Below, one piece after another: positions 47,468-48,598 of a stretch of 48,598 nucleotides of DNA; the first letter of the stretch is position 1; the number at the start of each line of letters is the position of its first letter. Below the pieces are notes generated by a model. The model was given only the letters and a program-made list of their open reading frames with translations, was not told where the DNA came from and searched no databases. Source of the DNA: DATIHT01 sp035480415 (GTDB lineage Bacteria; Patescibacteriota; Microgenomatia; Curtissbacterales; GWA2-41-24); contig DATIHT010000093.1 of assembly GCA_035480415.1 (NCBI GenBank), positions 1-48,598 on the forward strand. Reading direction: 5' to 3'. A program made the position numbers and the translations under genes.

Positions 47468-47889
47468 TTTTTTAGGGTAAAAACGAACGTTTTCCCCGTC
47501 CTTTTCCAAAAATCTTCAAAATAAATAATCGAAAGCAATAAAAGGGAAATAATAATAACCGCGTCGTACCCAAACCTGGCAACATCGTAATCGCGAAGTC
47601 TTAGCCACATTCCAAATTCGTCGTACGAAAAAGCCATACCAATGCCAAAAACAATGGCTGTACGGTCCAAAAACTTACCAGTTGGCCTCATTATCAAATC
47701 GTACAAACCAGCAGCTGTTAGAATCAAAAACCCGTAGGCAAAATGGTGAACATGAACACCCCGCATGTTCAAAAATAGAAAAGGGAAGAAGTAAATAAAA
47801 ATTCTGATAACTATGTACGTTGCCAAAAACGAAGAAAAGATAATAAACGGAATTTCTTTACCGCTTTTTGGGCGCAGTTTGGCAAGCAT
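47443..47889 (-). CDS. multi-pass membrane protein, unknown
   Basis: 148 residues with four hydrophobic helices (about 12-38, 45-68, 78-90, 108-128). A conserved-looking His cluster GVHVHHFAYGF lies at the start of helix 2, and FSYDEFGMWLRLRDYD follows helix 3. His and Asp/Glu at membrane borders could bind metal or lipid head groups, but I know no exact match. TATACT (47901-47896) puts the transcription start exactly on the ATG. Confidence 0.7.
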   Translation of the reverse strand: MLAKLRPKSGKEIPFIIFSSFLATYIVIRIFIYFFPFLFLNMRGVHVHHFAYGFLILTAAGLYDLIMRPTGKFLDRTAIVFGIGMAFSYDEFGMWLRLRDYDVARFGYDAVIIISLLLLSIIYFEDFWKRTGKTFVFTLKNQLSRLIS

Positions 47890-47912
47890 CTTTTAAGTAT
47901 ACAAAATTTTGC

Positions 47913-48062
47913 CTACTTAATTACGCCTAACCCTATAAGTCCAACTATTATTAAATACGCTGCAATAAAATAATTTAAAAACTTAGGGAAAACTAAGATT
48001 AAAATACCAAATATTAAAGCAGCAAGCGGACTTATACCCGATGCATTAAAGTTTAAACTCAC
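47913..48062 (-). CDS. DUF3096-type small membrane protein
   Basis: 49 residues from GTG 48062: SLNFNASGISPLAALIFGIL then ILVFPKFLNYFIAAYLIIVG and a final GLIGLGVIK. Two membrane helices with the pattern LxxLxxGILILxxPxxLNYxVAxYLIxxGxxGL match the DUF3096 family of about 50 residues. It is preceded by a strong Shine-Dalgarno site (AGGAGGTGAG, 3-4 nt before the GTG). Function unknown. Too short to appear in most gene calls. Confidence 0.85.
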   Translation of the reverse strand: MSLNFNASGISPLAALIFGILILVFPKFLNYFIAAYLIIVGLIGLGVIK

Positions 48063-48169
48063 AATCTCACCTCCTATTCCTAGTTTAAACTTTTACAAAT
48101 AAATATCAAATGTGCGTTAAAAATATGTAAGAGAACGATAAAAGAAAATCGTGATAAAATACTCAAGTT

Positions 48170-48226
48170 ACTTTGCGGGATCGCCCGCCTGCAACGCTAT
48201 GCGTAGCATTGCGGGCAGGTCTAATG
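48170..48226. repeat. 57-bp direct repeat, copy 1 (tRNA-Gln 5' pieces around a palindrome)
   Basis: Identical to 48465-48521. It consists of ACTTTGCGGGATCG, a 36-bp imperfect palindrome (48184-48219; 16-nt arms CCCGCCTGCAACGCTA and TAGCATTGCGGGCAGG around TGCG) and TCTAATG. The outer pieces are the first bases of the tRNA-Gln gene downstream (TTTGCGGGATCG joined to TCTAATGG). It ends 2 nt before the GIY-YIG start codon. Confidence 0.95.
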
Positions 48227-48228
48227 GA

Positions 48229-48465
48229 ATGTACTATACATATGTACTAAAAAGTTCTAGGGACGGAAATTTGTATATTGGCTGGACCAATAATCTCGAA
48301 AGTAGGGTAAATTTACACAACAGCGGTAAAGTTTTTGCTACCAAAAGTAGAGTTCCTTTTACACTCGTTTACTACGAGGCTTGCCTAACCAAAGAAAAGG
48401 CTGTACAAAGAGAAAAACAATTGAAAACCGGTTTTGGAAGAGCTTATTTAAAAAGAAGAATATAA
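48229..48465 (+). CDS. GIY-YIG nuclease (UPF0213/YhbQ-like)
   Basis: 78 residues. YYTYVLKSSRDGNLYIGWTN is the GIY-YIG motif (TYV...YIG), followed by the Arg helix LESRVNLHNSG and the catalytic Glu region in LVYYEACLTKEKAVQREKQL. This is a stand-alone single-domain nuclease. The frame extends upstream through the repeat to 48151, but the domain begins at the ATG at 48229. The gene exactly fills the space between the two 57-bp repeats, and its stop codon's last base is the first base of the second repeat. It is probably a mobile or homing-type element at the tRNA gene. Confidence 0.92.
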   Translation: MYYTYVLKSSRDGNLYIGWTNNLESRVNLHNSGKVFATKSRVPFTLVYYEACLTKEKAVQREKQLKTGFGRAYLKRRI

Positions 48466-48521
48466 CTTTGCGGGATCGCCCGCCTGCAACGCTATGCGTA
48501 GCATTGCGGGCAGGTCTAATG
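48465..48521. repeat. 57-bp direct repeat, copy 2
   Basis: Exact copy of 48170-48226 at a 295-bp period, with its palindrome at 48479-48514. Five T separate it from the intact tRNA-Gln gene. Confidence 0.95.
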
Positions 48522-48526
48522 TTTTT

Positions 48527-48598
48527 TGCGGGATCGTCTAATGGCAGGACAGCAGCCTTTGGAGCTGCTTATCTAGGTCCGAATCCTAGTCCCGCAGC
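48527..48598 (+). tRNA. tRNA-Gln (anticodon TTG), 3' end at window edge
   Basis: Acceptor TGCGGGA/TCCCGCA, D arm with TCTAATGGCAGGAC, anticodon stem GCAGC/GCTGC with loop CTTTGGA (TTG at 34-36), T arm CTAGG-TCCGAAT-CCTAG, discriminator G at 48597. The window ends one base later (C), so it cannot be seen whether CCA is encoded. Confidence 0.93.

Noticed and set aside
48151..48228. N-terminal extension of the GIY-YIG protein
   Set aside because: It is the translation of the 57-bp repeat; the domain and a good ATG begin at 48229.

Overview
The window looks like a compact chromosome segment of an uncultivated Candidate Phyla Radiation (Patescibacteria) bacterium, most likely of the Microgenomates group. 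This is inferred from gene content and style, since no rRNA is present to prove it. The DNA is AT-rich and tightly packed, with convergent genes sharing stop codons. The signs are a transketolase split into two genes, a PEP synthase-enolase-phosphoglycerate mutase block with no pyruvate kinase in view, a shortened DNA polymerase III delta-like subunit, many small proteins with one membrane anchor, and repeat hairpins in the gaps.

Layout. 1-2.5 kb: the 5' end of a DinB-type polymerase with its small upstream partner, then three exported or unstructured unknowns. 2.5-6.75 kb: a sensory module (CheY-like regulator, membrane-anchored amino-acid-type binding protein, Cache/HAMP/PAS histidine kinase) bounded by two copies of a predicted 60-nt small RNA. 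6.8-9.2 kb: xseA, xseB and a holA-like gene. 9.2-12.5 kb: a repeat-bounded cassette with a large surface protein and a matrixin-like metalloprotease. 12.5-17.8 kb: ppsA, eno, gpmI (pyruvate to 3-phosphoglycerate). 17.9-26.5 kb: a sigma factor, rsmI, an NRAMP-like transporter, a channel-like protein, an AlkA-like glycosylase, tRNA-Glu and several unknowns. 26.5-31.3 kb: typA, a zinc/manganese ABC importer with a likely operator, and a glutaredoxin. 31.3-42.3 kb: a beta-CASP nuclease and a sugar/hydroxyacid block (FAD hydroxyacid dehydrogenase, split transketolase, glycerate 2-kinase, epimerase-like protein, LOG protein, PfkB kinase, D-2-hydroxyacid dehydrogenase). 42.3-48.6 kb: small unknowns, DUF1003, coaBC, a VIT-type transporter, an M50-like protease, a PAP2 phosphatase, DUF3096, a GIY-YIG nuclease between two 57-bp repeats, and tRNA-Gln.

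The metabolic genes fit together. A 2-hydroxyacid reductase and glycerate 2-kinase would feed 2-phosphoglycerate into enolase, PEP synthase and the mutase, while transketolase and the epimerase-like protein serve pentose phosphates.

Four themes need a second look. (1) About 18 genes have a -10 box placed so that the predicted transcription start falls on or within about 3 nt of the start codon, so leaderless mRNAs appear to be common; a few small genes instead carry strong Shine-Dalgarno sites. (2) Two paralogous small RNA genes, each with TTGACA-17-TATAAA promoter, two GCAA-capped hairpins and a U-rich terminator, flank the sensory module. (3) Both tRNA genes have a copy of their own 5' end plus a palindrome directly upstream, and the tRNA-Gln copy borders a minimal GIY-YIG element. 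(4) Several families of intergenic hairpins recur, and one of them holds a four-helix-bundle (S23/IVP) gene in its loop.
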